Assembly (NCBI GenBank): GCA_016203265.1
Contig: JACQNB010000086.1
Location: 1-8,054, forward strand
From: Candidatus Woesearchaeota archaeon
GTDB lineage: Archaea; Nanobdellota; Nanobdellia; Woesearchaeales; ARS49
Reading direction: 5' to 3'
DNA length: 8,054 nucleotides
Below, one piece after another: positions 1 to 5,427 of the stretch (the stretch's first letter is position 1; every line of letters starts with the position of its first letter). Under the pieces are notes generated by a model. The model had not been told where the DNA came from and searched no databases. It worked only from the letters and a program-made list of their open reading frames with translations. Both the position numbers and the translations under genes were made by a program.

Positions 1-119
1 GAACCCTCATCACCATTGAACTCGATTTCCATGCGATCCAGCGATGCGGTGAACGCCGCGTGCGCAGAAGGCACGAGCAGAATGCTGAATAGAATGAAAA
101 CCAACACCCTCTTTTCCAT
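1..119 (-). CDS. N-terminal part of a secreted or cell-surface protein (signal peptide; runs off the left edge)
   Basis: Only the first 39 codons are present; the frame is open to the window edge. The protein begins MEKRVLVFILFSILLVPSAH. It has the three parts of a Sec signal peptide: a basic start (K3, R4), a hydrophobic core at about residues 5-16, and a small-residue AHA motif at 19-21 that suggests cleavage before A22. The visible mature part is short and acidic (ELD/E-type residues near positions 28-38) and gives no family. The ATG at 119 is supported by a TATA-like element centred about 25 bp upstream, as expected for a leaderless archaeal mRNA. It follows the Rpp30 gene on the same strand after a 53-bp gap and probably has its own promoter. 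Export is a fair inference; the function is unknown. Confidence 0.7.
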   Translation of the reverse strand, partial: MEKRVLVFILFSILLVPSAHAAFTASLDRMEIEFNGDEG

Positions 120-138
120 GACAGCGCTTTAAGAAGAG

Positions 139-149
139 ATATTTAAAAA
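139..149 (-). promoter_or_regulatory. TATA-like promoter element for the secreted-protein gene
   Basis: On the minus strand this reads TTTTTAAATAT. Its centre is about 25 bp ahead of the ATG at 119, the usual distance from an archaeal TATA box to the transcription start. The transcript would therefore begin at or very near the start codon. The T-run could also act as the terminator of the preceding Rpp30 gene. Confidence 0.5.
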
Positions 150-172
150 GGTTGCGGTAGGCATATAGATAG

Positions 173-736
173 TCACGATGTCGCTTGCTGGGCTTCCTTC
201 GGATGCATGCCGAGCAGGGTGAACAGCGCGCGAAGGTCCGCAGGGTTGCGCATCTGTTCCGGCGTGCTCGCGAAGCTCGCGATGCGCATCTGCACCTGGA
301 ACTTCCGGCACAACCGGATGTTCTGCATCATTCGCCCCAGCAATTGCGCGCGTTTTGCGGCGGACGCGGCGAGCAGCAGACTGAACGAAAACGCGACCGC
401 GACCTGCTTCTTCGCGCAGGCACGCGCAAGCACGTGATTCAGCCCTGACGCACGTTGGTGTAATGCGTCAGCGCGCACATCAGTCTCGAGCTCGACGAGC
501 ATCGACGGGTTGTCATGCTCGACCGCATGCAAATCGTGCTCGGTGTGACGCATCACTTTAAGATGCGCCTTGCCCTTGACGCCGAGGAATGCGGGCACCA
601 ATTTTACGCGGCTTGATGAAGGTAGCGCATCAGGAATGTGCGCATACAACAAAATAAGCCGGTCGATGCCGAGCAGCTCAGCGCGCGCAATCAACGCCTG
701 TTCGTTCCTGTTCGGCAGCACGATGTCCGTCGTCAT
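173..736 (-). CDS. rnp3: Ribonuclease P protein component 3 (Rpp30/p30 family)
   Basis: Rpp30 is one of the archaeal/eukaryal-type protein subunits of RNase P, the ribonucleoprotein that removes the 5' leader from precursor tRNAs. By family knowledge it works with Pop5 and folds as a TIM-barrel-like domain. The 187-residue protein shows the family's strongest motifs: SGLNHV at 97-102, LGRMMQNIRLCRK at 133-145 followed by MRIASFAS, and MRNPADLRALFTLLGM near the C-terminus. The start at 736 is preferred because the ATG overlaps the TGA of the upstream pseudouridine synthase gene (ATGA), and AAGGAA (745-750) lies 8 bases before it. A longer in-frame reading to 790 would extend into the neighbour. 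At 187 residues it is somewhat compact for the family (often a little over 200). It is probably translated by coupling to the upstream gene. Confidence 0.9.
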   Translation of the reverse strand: MTTDIVLPNRNEQALIARAELLGIDRLILLYAHIPDALPSSSRVKLVPAFLGVKGKAHLKVMRHTEHDLHAVEHDNPSMLVELETDVRADALHQRASGLNHVLARACAKKQVAVAFSFSLLLAASAAKRAQLLGRMMQNIRLCRKFQVQMRIASFASTPEQMRNPADLRALFTLLGMHPKEAQQATS

Positions 737-1434
737 AATTTGAGTTCCTTCTTGAGCGCGCTGACTTCCTGCGGCGATAATTTGCGCCACTCGCCCTGCT
801 GCAATTTCCCGAGCTCAAGCATGCCGAGCTTGGTGCGCTCAAGCGCGTCGACGTGCGTGCCCAACTTCACGAAGATTTTTTTGATGATGTGCTTCCGTCC
901 CTCGTGGATGCTTAACTCGACCTTGTGGATCCCTTTCTGCTGGACTTGATGCACCTGCACCTTGCCCCGGTCGACGATGACTCCATTTCGGAGACGTGAA
1001 AGCAACGACTCGGAAACCGGAGATGAGAGCGTTGCCACATACGTCTTGAGCGTCTCATATCTCGGATGCATCATGCGGTTGGCGAGCGCGCCATCATTGG
1101 TCAGCAACACAAGTCCTGTTGCGTTCCGGTCCAAGCGTCCCACGGGAAACACGCGTTCAGGGACGTCGATAAGATCCCGAACCGTCGTTCGGTCACGTTC
1201 ATCAGCAAGCGTCGTCACGACATTCTTCGGCTTGTTGAGCAGAATGTAGACAAACTGCTCGGATGTGATGGGCTCGCCATTGACCTCGATGACATCCTTG
1301 TCCGGATCCGCGCTTTGGCCGATGCTTGCCTGCTTGCCGTTGACGCTTACCACGCCCTTTTCGATGAGCACTTCCGCGTTCCTGCGGGAGGCGATTCCGG
1401 CCTGCGCAATGATCTTTTGGAGACGTTGGAGCAT
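733..1434 (-). CDS. RsuA/RluB/RluE/RluF-family rRNA pseudouridine synthase (bacterial type)
   Basis: This 233-residue protein has an N-terminal S4 RNA-binding domain (about 1-47, starting MLQRLQKIIAQAGIASRRNA) and then a pseudouridine synthase catalytic domain. The motif GRLDRNATGLVLLTNDG carries the catalytic aspartate at D102, the same number as in E. coli RsuA. The later stretch HEGRKHIIKKIF corresponds to the family's conserved EGRxxQVRRM-like segment, here with I-I-K-K. The family converts specific uridines of rRNA to pseudouridine; 16S or 23S as target cannot be decided here. It is typical of bacteria and uncommon in archaea, so acquisition from bacteria is plausible. An in-frame TTG at 1452 exists, but the ATG at 1434 lies 25 bp from a TATA box, fitting a leaderless transcript. 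The TGA overlaps the Rpp30 ATG. Confidence 0.87.
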   Translation of the reverse strand: MLQRLQKIIAQAGIASRRNAEVLIEKGVVSVNGKQASIGQSADPDKDVIEVNGEPITSEQFVYILLNKPKNVVTTLADERDRTTVRDLIDVPERVFPVGRLDRNATGLVLLTNDGALANRMMHPRYETLKTYVATLSSPVSESLLSRLRNGVIVDRGKVQVHQVQQKGIHKVELSIHEGRKHIIKKIFVKLGTHVDALERTKLGMLELGKLQQGEWRKLSPQEVSALKKELKL

Positions 1435-1455
1435 GCCCCAAGGGGCGCACAAAGC

Positions 1456-1463
1456 TTTATAAA
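1456..1463. promoter_or_regulatory. Palindromic TATA box shared by two divergent transcripts
   Basis: TTTATAAA is its own reverse complement. Its centre (1459/1460) is about 25 bp from the ATG of the pseudouridine synthase (1434, minus) and about 26 bp from the ATG of eL34 (1486, plus). Both distances match the archaeal TATA-to-start spacing, so one site could direct leaderless transcripts both ways. The plus-strand flank CACAAAGC resembles a purine/A-rich BRE. The minus-strand flank GGGGAGGG is purine-rich but less typical. Confidence 0.65.
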
Positions 1464-1485
1464 CCCTCCCCTGTCCTCTCGACGT

Positions 1486-1755
1486 ATGGTCGCACCACGA
1501 CTCAGATCACGAACATTCCGGAGACGTACGACGCATACGCCCGGAGGAAGGCACGTTGTGCACTATTCGCGGCGCAAGCCAGCGTACGCACAATGCGGCA
1601 CCTGCGGAGAAAAACTCTCTGCCGTGCCCCGCGCATATCCAAGCAAGCTACAGAACATGTCACGTTCGGCAAAACGCCCGGAACGACCGTATGGCGGCGT
1701 GCTCTGCACGAAATGCATGCGCGCCGTGTTCAAGCGTGCGGCGCGATTATTGTAA
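1486..1755 (+). CDS. rpl34e: 50S ribosomal protein L34e (eL34)
   Basis: eL34 is a small zinc-binding protein of the archaeal and eukaryal large ribosomal subunit. The 89-residue product matches the family in length and pattern: a basic N-terminus (PRLRSRTFRRR), TPGGRHVVHY at 18-27, a first CxxC at C37/C40, the stretch KRPERPYGG at 63-71, and a second CxxC at C74/C77. The four cysteines would form the zinc ribbon. The ATG at 1486 sits about 26 bp from the palindromic TATA box and no Shine-Dalgarno is evident, fitting leaderless initiation. eL14 follows 44 bp downstream on the same strand, so the two are probably cotranscribed. In many archaea the order is eL34, cmk, eL14, cbf5/truB; cytidylate kinase is absent from between them here. 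Confidence 0.95.
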   Translation: MVAPRLRSRTFRRRTTHTPGGRHVVHYSRRKPAYAQCGTCGEKLSAVPRAYPSKLQNMSRSAKRPERPYGGVLCTKCMRAVFKRAARLL

Positions 1756-1790
1756 GTCTCCCGGGAATTCGGTGACGAACCCATAGGAGC

Positions 1791-1795
1791 GGAGG
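1791..1795 (+). promoter_or_regulatory. Shine-Dalgarno of rpl14e
   Basis: GGAGG, part of GGAGGAC, ends 4 bases before the ATG at 1800. It is a strong match to the archaeal anti-Shine-Dalgarno sequence and fixes the start of eL14. The internal gene of this pair carries an SD while the first gene looks leaderless, a common archaeal arrangement. Confidence 0.75.
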
Positions 1796-1799
1796 ACCC

Positions 1800-2138
1800 A
1801 TGTTAACAATCGGAACCGTTTGTCTCAAAGTGGCAGGCAGGGATGCAGGCCACGTCGCAGTCATCATCGATGTGCTTGACGCAAAAACCGTGCTTGTCGA
1901 CGGCCAAGTGCGCCGCAGGAAATGCAATATTTCCCATCTTGAGCCCACCTCAAAAACGGTCGACGTCAAGAAGGGCGCGTCGCACGACGAAGTCGTGAAC
2001 GCGCTGAAAGGGCTCGGTGTCGAGGTCACGGAACGCAAGACCAAGACGCAGAAGCCGGGCAAGCCCGGTGCAAAGGCACCGACCGCGAAAGCCGCCGTCA
2101 AAGCGAAGACACCCGCACCGAAAGTTGCGAAGAAATAG
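1800..2138 (+). CDS. rpl14e: 50S ribosomal protein L14e (eL14) with Lys/Ala/Pro-rich C-terminal tail
   Basis: eL14 is an archaeal/eukaryal large-subunit ribosomal protein with an SH3-like barrel. The N-terminal 75 or so residues carry the family pattern: a GTVCLKVAGRDAGHVAVII segment, then VLVDG, then VRRRKCNISHLEPT. After about residue 80 the protein changes into a low-complexity basic tail with repeated K, A and P (for example KPGKPGAKAPTAK), giving 112 residues. Archaeal eL14 is often shorter, about 80-95; eukaryal eL14 has a comparable Lys/Ala-rich extension. The start at 1800 is fixed by the SD at 1791-1795. The TAG at 2136-2138 is one base from the pheT stop on the other strand. Confidence 0.92.
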   Translation: MLTIGTVCLKVAGRDAGHVAVIIDVLDAKTVLVDGQVRRRKCNISHLEPTSKTVDVKKGASHDEVVNALKGLGVEVTERKTKTQKPGKPGAKAPTAKAAVKAKTPAPKVAKK

Positions 2139-2139
2139 C

Positions 2140-3786
2140 TCAGTTCTTCACGCGTGCAAAGAGCGCATCAAGATCGAGTTCGCACACCGCGACCGGCAAT
2201 TCCAGTTCCCGATTCCTGATCGCGTGCGGATGCAATTCCCCGAGGAAGCCGATTTCTTGCTTGTCAATCGACACTGACGCGCAACGCCCAGGGATGCAGC
2301 TCGGATGCGCGTGCTCCTTGAACGAATAGACGAGGCCGAGACGGTCCAGCAAAAACTCGACGAGCTGCCTGATCTCCGTGTAGTCTGCCTTCGGATGGCA
2401 CGTCAGGAGCGCGAGCTTCTGTTTTTCCGCGATGCCTGTTTCTGCGTTCTTGTCAAAACCGAACGCCGTGCCGATGCCGAACAGCTTCTGCGGATACTCG
2501 TGCGGCCGGTTGGTCTTGAGCACGTCCATCAACGACGGAAGCATCCACGCGCGCATGCTCGTGTATTCTGCATTGAGCGAATTTTCTAACTCGACAAGCT
2601 GCAGTTCCGTGAGCATCGACGTCGTCTGCGCTTCCTTGCTGGTCAAATGAAACGTATTGGTCTCGAGCATGCCGAGACCGATGAGCAAATGAGACACGCG
2701 ACGCGCGAAGATGACGCGCGGACTTTCGTTCGCGACGGTCGCGACGTTCGGAATCTCTGAACTGATGTGCTCGTAGCCTGCCGCAATCGCGACGTCTTCC
2801 ACCAAATCGCAGGCATGCAAAATGTCCGTACGGTACCAAGGAACAATCACCTCAGTGCCGCGCAATTCGTGCCCGAGTTTCGGCAGCAACCGTTTCAGGT
2901 CTGCGTCGGACACGTGCTTGCCAACGATGCGCGAGACGTAGGCAGGCGCGAGCGCGTGCTTGCGCACGGTCAATGCGGGGAACACCTGCTTTTTGTTCGC
3001 GCGGACGGTGACCTGATGGACAACGCCGCCGGCATCCGCGAGCGCGAGCACGACGAGATTGAGCACTTGGCTCACGAACGCGACATGGAATCCCGAGCAT
3101 TCCACGAACACGTCATTTGTCCTGTGCGTGACCCTTCCCGCATGCTCGCTGTTGATGATGGGTGGCATGCTGAGAATGTTGTGCTTGGCGTCGATGAAGA
3201 GAGGATATTTCTCGGCGTGCGCGAGCAGAGGCGCGTACGTCTTGCCCGTCGGATGGTGCTCCAGAATTTCCTTGCCTGACATCACCTTGCCGCCTTCCAA
3301 CGGCTGGAACCTGATGTCGGACGGACGTTTCGCAACATACGAAATCGGCCACGCGATGTGCTCCATCGGATAGATGCCGATGGCCGCCTTTTTGCGGTGC
3401 CGACAGAACGTGGCGTGCAGCTTTTCCTGGAATTGAATGATATTCTTGAGCGAAGCATCATCAAACGTCAATCCCGTGACGACCGCGCACGCCGTGAACG
3501 GGCGCACGGAATCGACACTCTTGTCGACGATCACCTCATAGGTTGAGGATTTTGCAACGGGCAATTTGCGTGCGGGCAATCCGAGGAAGGCGCGCATGGC
3601 GCGCGCAAAACCCTGTTCGCTCAAGCAATCCGGCCGGTTCGGGAACACCTCGACCGTGAGGTCGTCGCCTGCGATGCCTTCGAATCCGAAGCCGAGCATC
3701 ATCGTGCGGTCGTGCCACTGTTCGACCGACAATTTCTTGCCGATCAACAATTCCAACCGTTTTTTGCTGAAGGTGATGCCTGCCAT
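2140..3786 (-). CDS. pheT: Phenylalanine--tRNA ligase beta subunit (archaeal/eukaryal type)
   Basis: The beta subunit of the heterotetrameric (alpha2beta2) PheRS binds tRNA and hydrolyses mischarged Tyr-tRNA(Phe). The 548-residue length fits archaeal PheT. It begins MAGITFSKKRLELLIGKKLS as expected, followed by the B1-like VEVFPNRPDCLSEQGFARAM. The B3/B4 editing region contains KRPSDIRFQPLEG and LSMPPIINSE. The B5 domain contains WYRTDILHACDLVED, with acidic residues at D321, D327, E330 and D331. A catalytic-like, inactive synthetase fold fills the C-terminal third (from about PRVIFARRVSHLL to GFLGELHP). The ATG at 3786 has GGAGG nine bases upstream; an in-frame TTG at 3813 is rejected because the extension is not PheT-like and would swallow that SD. 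The ATG overlaps the TGA of a 33-codon frame (TGATG) and sits at the base of a perfect 11-bp inverted repeat. Confidence 0.95.
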   Translation of the reverse strand: MAGITFSKKRLELLIGKKLSVEQWHDRTMMLGFGFEGIAGDDLTVEVFPNRPDCLSEQGFARAMRAFLGLPARKLPVAKSSTYEVIVDKSVDSVRPFTACAVVTGLTFDDASLKNIIQFQEKLHATFCRHRKKAAIGIYPMEHIAWPISYVAKRPSDIRFQPLEGGKVMSGKEILEHHPTGKTYAPLLAHAEKYPLFIDAKHNILSMPPIINSEHAGRVTHRTNDVFVECSGFHVAFVSQVLNLVVLALADAGGVVHQVTVRANKKQVFPALTVRKHALAPAYVSRIVGKHVSDADLKRLLPKLGHELRGTEVIVPWYRTDILHACDLVEDVAIAAGYEHISSEIPNVATVANESPRVIFARRVSHLLIGLGMLETNTFHLTSKEAQTTSMLTELQLVELENSLNAEYTSMRAWMLPSLMDVLKTNRPHEYPQKLFGIGTAFGFDKNAETGIAEKQKLALLTCHPKADYTEIRQLVEFLLDRLGLVYSFKEHAHPSCIPGRCASVSIDKQEIGFLGELHPHAIRNRELELPVAVCELDLDALFARVKN

Positions 3787-3831
3787 CAGAGACCGCCTCC
3801 TATGCGATAGCAAATACTGAGCGGTCTCTGA
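3786..3831 (-). promoter_or_regulatory. Perfect 11-bp hairpin over the pheT translation start
   Basis: TCAGAGACCGC (3786-3796) and GCGGTCTCTGA (3821-3831) are exact reverse complements with a 24-base loop. In the mRNA the 3' arm runs from the last G of the Shine-Dalgarno to the A of the pheT ATG. Folding would hinder initiation unless a ribosome, protein or competing pairing opens it. No T-run follows on the transcribed strand, so an intrinsic terminator is unlikely. The pairing is seen in the sequence; the regulatory role is inferred. Confidence 0.6.
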
Positions 3832-3887
3832 GTGTGCTCAGAGGATTTGCCAAGTTTCTCATTCCTCATGTAAATCCTCTGACACAT
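3786..3887 (-). CDS. Putative 33-residue linker ORF between pheS and pheT
   Basis: An open frame fills the pheS-pheT gap exactly. Its ATG (3887-3885) overlaps the pheS TAA by one base (TAATG) and its TGA (3788-3786) overlaps the pheT ATG by one base (TGATG). The peptide begins MCQRIYMRNEKLG and ends YRIGGGL; it is basic, with two Cys and two Tyr. It contains no Phe, so it is not a phenylalanine-codon stalling leader. No family is recognisable and no clear Shine-Dalgarno precedes it, so translation would depend on reinitiation by ribosomes finishing pheS. Such ribosomes would melt the hairpins and arrive at the pheT start. Chance could produce a frame of this length; the overlaps at both ends are what make it notable. 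Confidence 0.35.
   Translation of the reverse strand: MCQRIYMRNEKLGKSSEHTQRPLSICYRIGGGL
3796..3800 (-). promoter_or_regulatory. Shine-Dalgarno of pheT, at the edge of a hairpin
   Basis: GGAGG on the minus strand lies 9 bases before the pheT ATG (3786). Its last G forms the innermost pair of the 3786-3796/3821-3831 stem; the other four bases lie in the loop. The nine spacer bases and the A of the ATG are entirely inside the stem, so access to this site would depend on RNA folding. Confidence 0.7.
3810..3850 (-). promoter_or_regulatory. Competing central hairpin (antisequestering candidate)
   Basis: CTCTGAG (3826-3832) and CTCAGAG (3837-3843) pair perfectly across a 4-base loop. A further 6-bp pairing, GCAAAT (3810-3815) with ATTTGC (3845-3850), can extend it across an asymmetric internal loop of 10 versus 1 base. 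It uses one arm of each flanking 11-bp hairpin, so it cannot form together with either. When formed, the pheT Shine-Dalgarno and ATG are free. The 18-bp core is also a good shape for a DNA operator of a dimeric winged-helix protein. Confidence 0.45.
3838..3882 (-). promoter_or_regulatory. Second perfect 11-bp hairpin, just after pheS
   Basis: TCAGAGGATTT (3838-3848) and AAATCCTCTGA (3872-3882) are exact reverse complements around a 23-base loop. In the mRNA this hairpin begins 4 bases after the pheS stop codon, so a ribosome terminating on pheS would cover its 5' arm. Its outer six pairs (TCAGAG/CTCTGA) are identical to those of the pheT-start hairpin. Confidence 0.55.
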
Positions 3888-5422
3888 TATCGTGTCCACG
3901 CCTTGATGTCGCGCAATTGCTTGACGTCATTGCGGTATAATTCGCGCAAGTCCGCGATTTTGTAATATTCAGTCATGACGCGCTCCATGCCCTGGCCCCA
4001 CGCGAGCACGGGGATGTCCTTGCCGAGCAGCGCGATCGTGACTTCAGGACGGAAGATGCCCGCTCCGCCGACCTCGAGCCATTCTTTCTTGACGGGATGG
4101 AAGACGTGCACTTCCACGCTCGGTTCGGTATACGGGAAATAGGACGGCGCGAGCTTGATGTCGGTGAATCCCATTTTCGCATAAAATTCCTTGAGGTAAC
4201 CGAACAAGTGCCTCATGTTGGCGTTCGGGTCAACGACGATTCCCTCGACTTGGTTGAACTCGAACAGATGCTTCCAGTCAAGCGTTTCGTTGCGGAACAC
4301 TCTGCCGACGGCGAAGAACTTCGCAGGAAGATCAGATTCCTTGAGTTTCGCAAGCGTGATGGCGCTCAATCCCGTCGTGTGCGTGCGCAAAATGTTTCGG
4401 GACGCGAATTCCTCGCTCCACACGCCGCCCCACCCGGTGCTGCCGGTCGCGCCACCGGTTTCGTGCACTGCCTTGATCTTTTTCACCAGTGCGGTCGCGG
4501 GAAGCGTTCCTTTCGCGGGATTTTTCACGTAGAACGTATCCTGCAAGTCGCGAGCCGGATGGTCCTGCGGCACGAACAGCGTATCGAGCGTCCAGAAACT
4601 CGTCTGGATCATGCTGCCTTCCATTTCCGTAAAACCGAGATCAAGCCAGATCTTCCGGATATAGTCTATCGCTTCGTTCACGAAGTGCCGTCTGCCGCCG
4701 GAAATCTTCGGCACCATCGCCGTGACATCATAGCGGCGGAACTGCTTGTTGCGCCACTGGCCTGAACGCAACAGTTCGGGCGTGAGCGTTTCAACGACAT
4801 TGGACTCGCCGACGCCGGCAGCCGCGAGCTTTTCGCCGTCAGGCGTGAGTTTCGCGAGCTTGTCCTTGCGCTGCTCGACCTTCACGAATTCCTTCCTGCG
4901 CTTGAACAGTTCGAGCACGGATTTCTCGTCTTTCGACAATGACGTAACGAACAAGGGAAATTCCTTTTTCAAGAATGTTTCTTCGGTCCATTCTTTCCCG
5001 AGGGCAGCGCTCGCTTGTGGAGTTGGCTTGATCATCAAGCTCTTGTCTTTCCGCAAAAGCACAAGCCCTTTTGAGCGCAGCACGCCGATGCAGGCATTGA
5101 GTTCCTCGCGCGACAACCCTGATTTTTTTGCGAGCTGTTCGAGCGAAAGCTCTTTGCCGCCCAATGCCTGGAGAAAGTGCCGTTCGGGCAACCCTTTTTT
5201 CTGGTACGCGCGTCCATTCGCCTCGAGCAACACGACATCGCGCGGTTCGACAGCAACCGTGACCAGCTTCTTGTTCTCGAGCCACTGCAATGCGCGCACA
5301 ACCTCAACATCCTTCAGACCTGCAGCTTGCGCTAACGCGTCAATCGCGCTGTGCTTGGCAAGCGCGGGCAGCACCTTCCGCTCAAGCGGATGCAGGCCGG
5401 CCGCGGTCTTTTTGACGTCCAT
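3887..5422 (-). CDS. pheS: Phenylalanine--tRNA ligase alpha subunit (archaeal/eukaryal type)
   Basis: The catalytic subunit of PheRS activates phenylalanine with ATP and charges the 2'-OH of tRNA(Phe). The 511-residue length fits archaeal PheS. About the first 230 residues look like the winged-helix modules known from the archaeal/eukaryal alpha subunit (LHPLERKVLPALAKH, LSLEQLAKKSGLSREELNA). The class II core follows: DHPARDLQDTFY from D287, RTHTTGLSA, motif 2 FRNE at 376-379 with H385 and EFNQVEG at 388-394, and motif 3 WGQGMER at 475-481. MDVKKTAAG at 5422 is chosen because it lies 5 bases after the TAA of the trmB-like gene, whereas the open frame to 5461 only extends into that gene. With just a weak SD (AAGG), it is probably translated by coupling within the operon. 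Confidence 0.96.
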   Translation of the reverse strand: MDVKKTAAGLHPLERKVLPALAKHSAIDALAQAAGLKDVEVVRALQWLENKKLVTVAVEPRDVVLLEANGRAYQKKGLPERHFLQALGGKELSLEQLAKKSGLSREELNACIGVLRSKGLVLLRKDKSLMIKPTPQASAALGKEWTEETFLKKEFPLFVTSLSKDEKSVLELFKRRKEFVKVEQRKDKLAKLTPDGEKLAAAGVGESNVVETLTPELLRSGQWRNKQFRRYDVTAMVPKISGGRRHFVNEAIDYIRKIWLDLGFTEMEGSMIQTSFWTLDTLFVPQDHPARDLQDTFYVKNPAKGTLPATALVKKIKAVHETGGATGSTGWGGVWSEEFASRNILRTHTTGLSAITLAKLKESDLPAKFFAVGRVFRNETLDWKHLFEFNQVEGIVVDPNANMRHLFGYLKEFYAKMGFTDIKLAPSYFPYTEPSVEVHVFHPVKKEWLEVGGAGIFRPEVTIALLGKDIPVLAWGQGMERVMTEYYKIADLRELYRNDVKQLRDIKAWTR

Positions 5423-5427
5423 GCGCC

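Noticed and set aside
3787..3813. In-frame TTG upstream start for pheT
   Set aside because: The extension LSHRRRS is not PheT-like, would place the GGAGG inside the gene, and family alignment begins at MAGITFSKK.
3786..3889. Box C/D or H/ACA guide RNA, or a T-box riboswitch, in the pheS-pheT gap
   Set aside because: CTGA occurs several times but without a proper RUGAUGA C box. The hairpin followed by ACA is far shorter than an archaeal H/ACA unit and lacks a k-turn. T-boxes are bacterial leaders with a conserved T-box sequence that is absent here.
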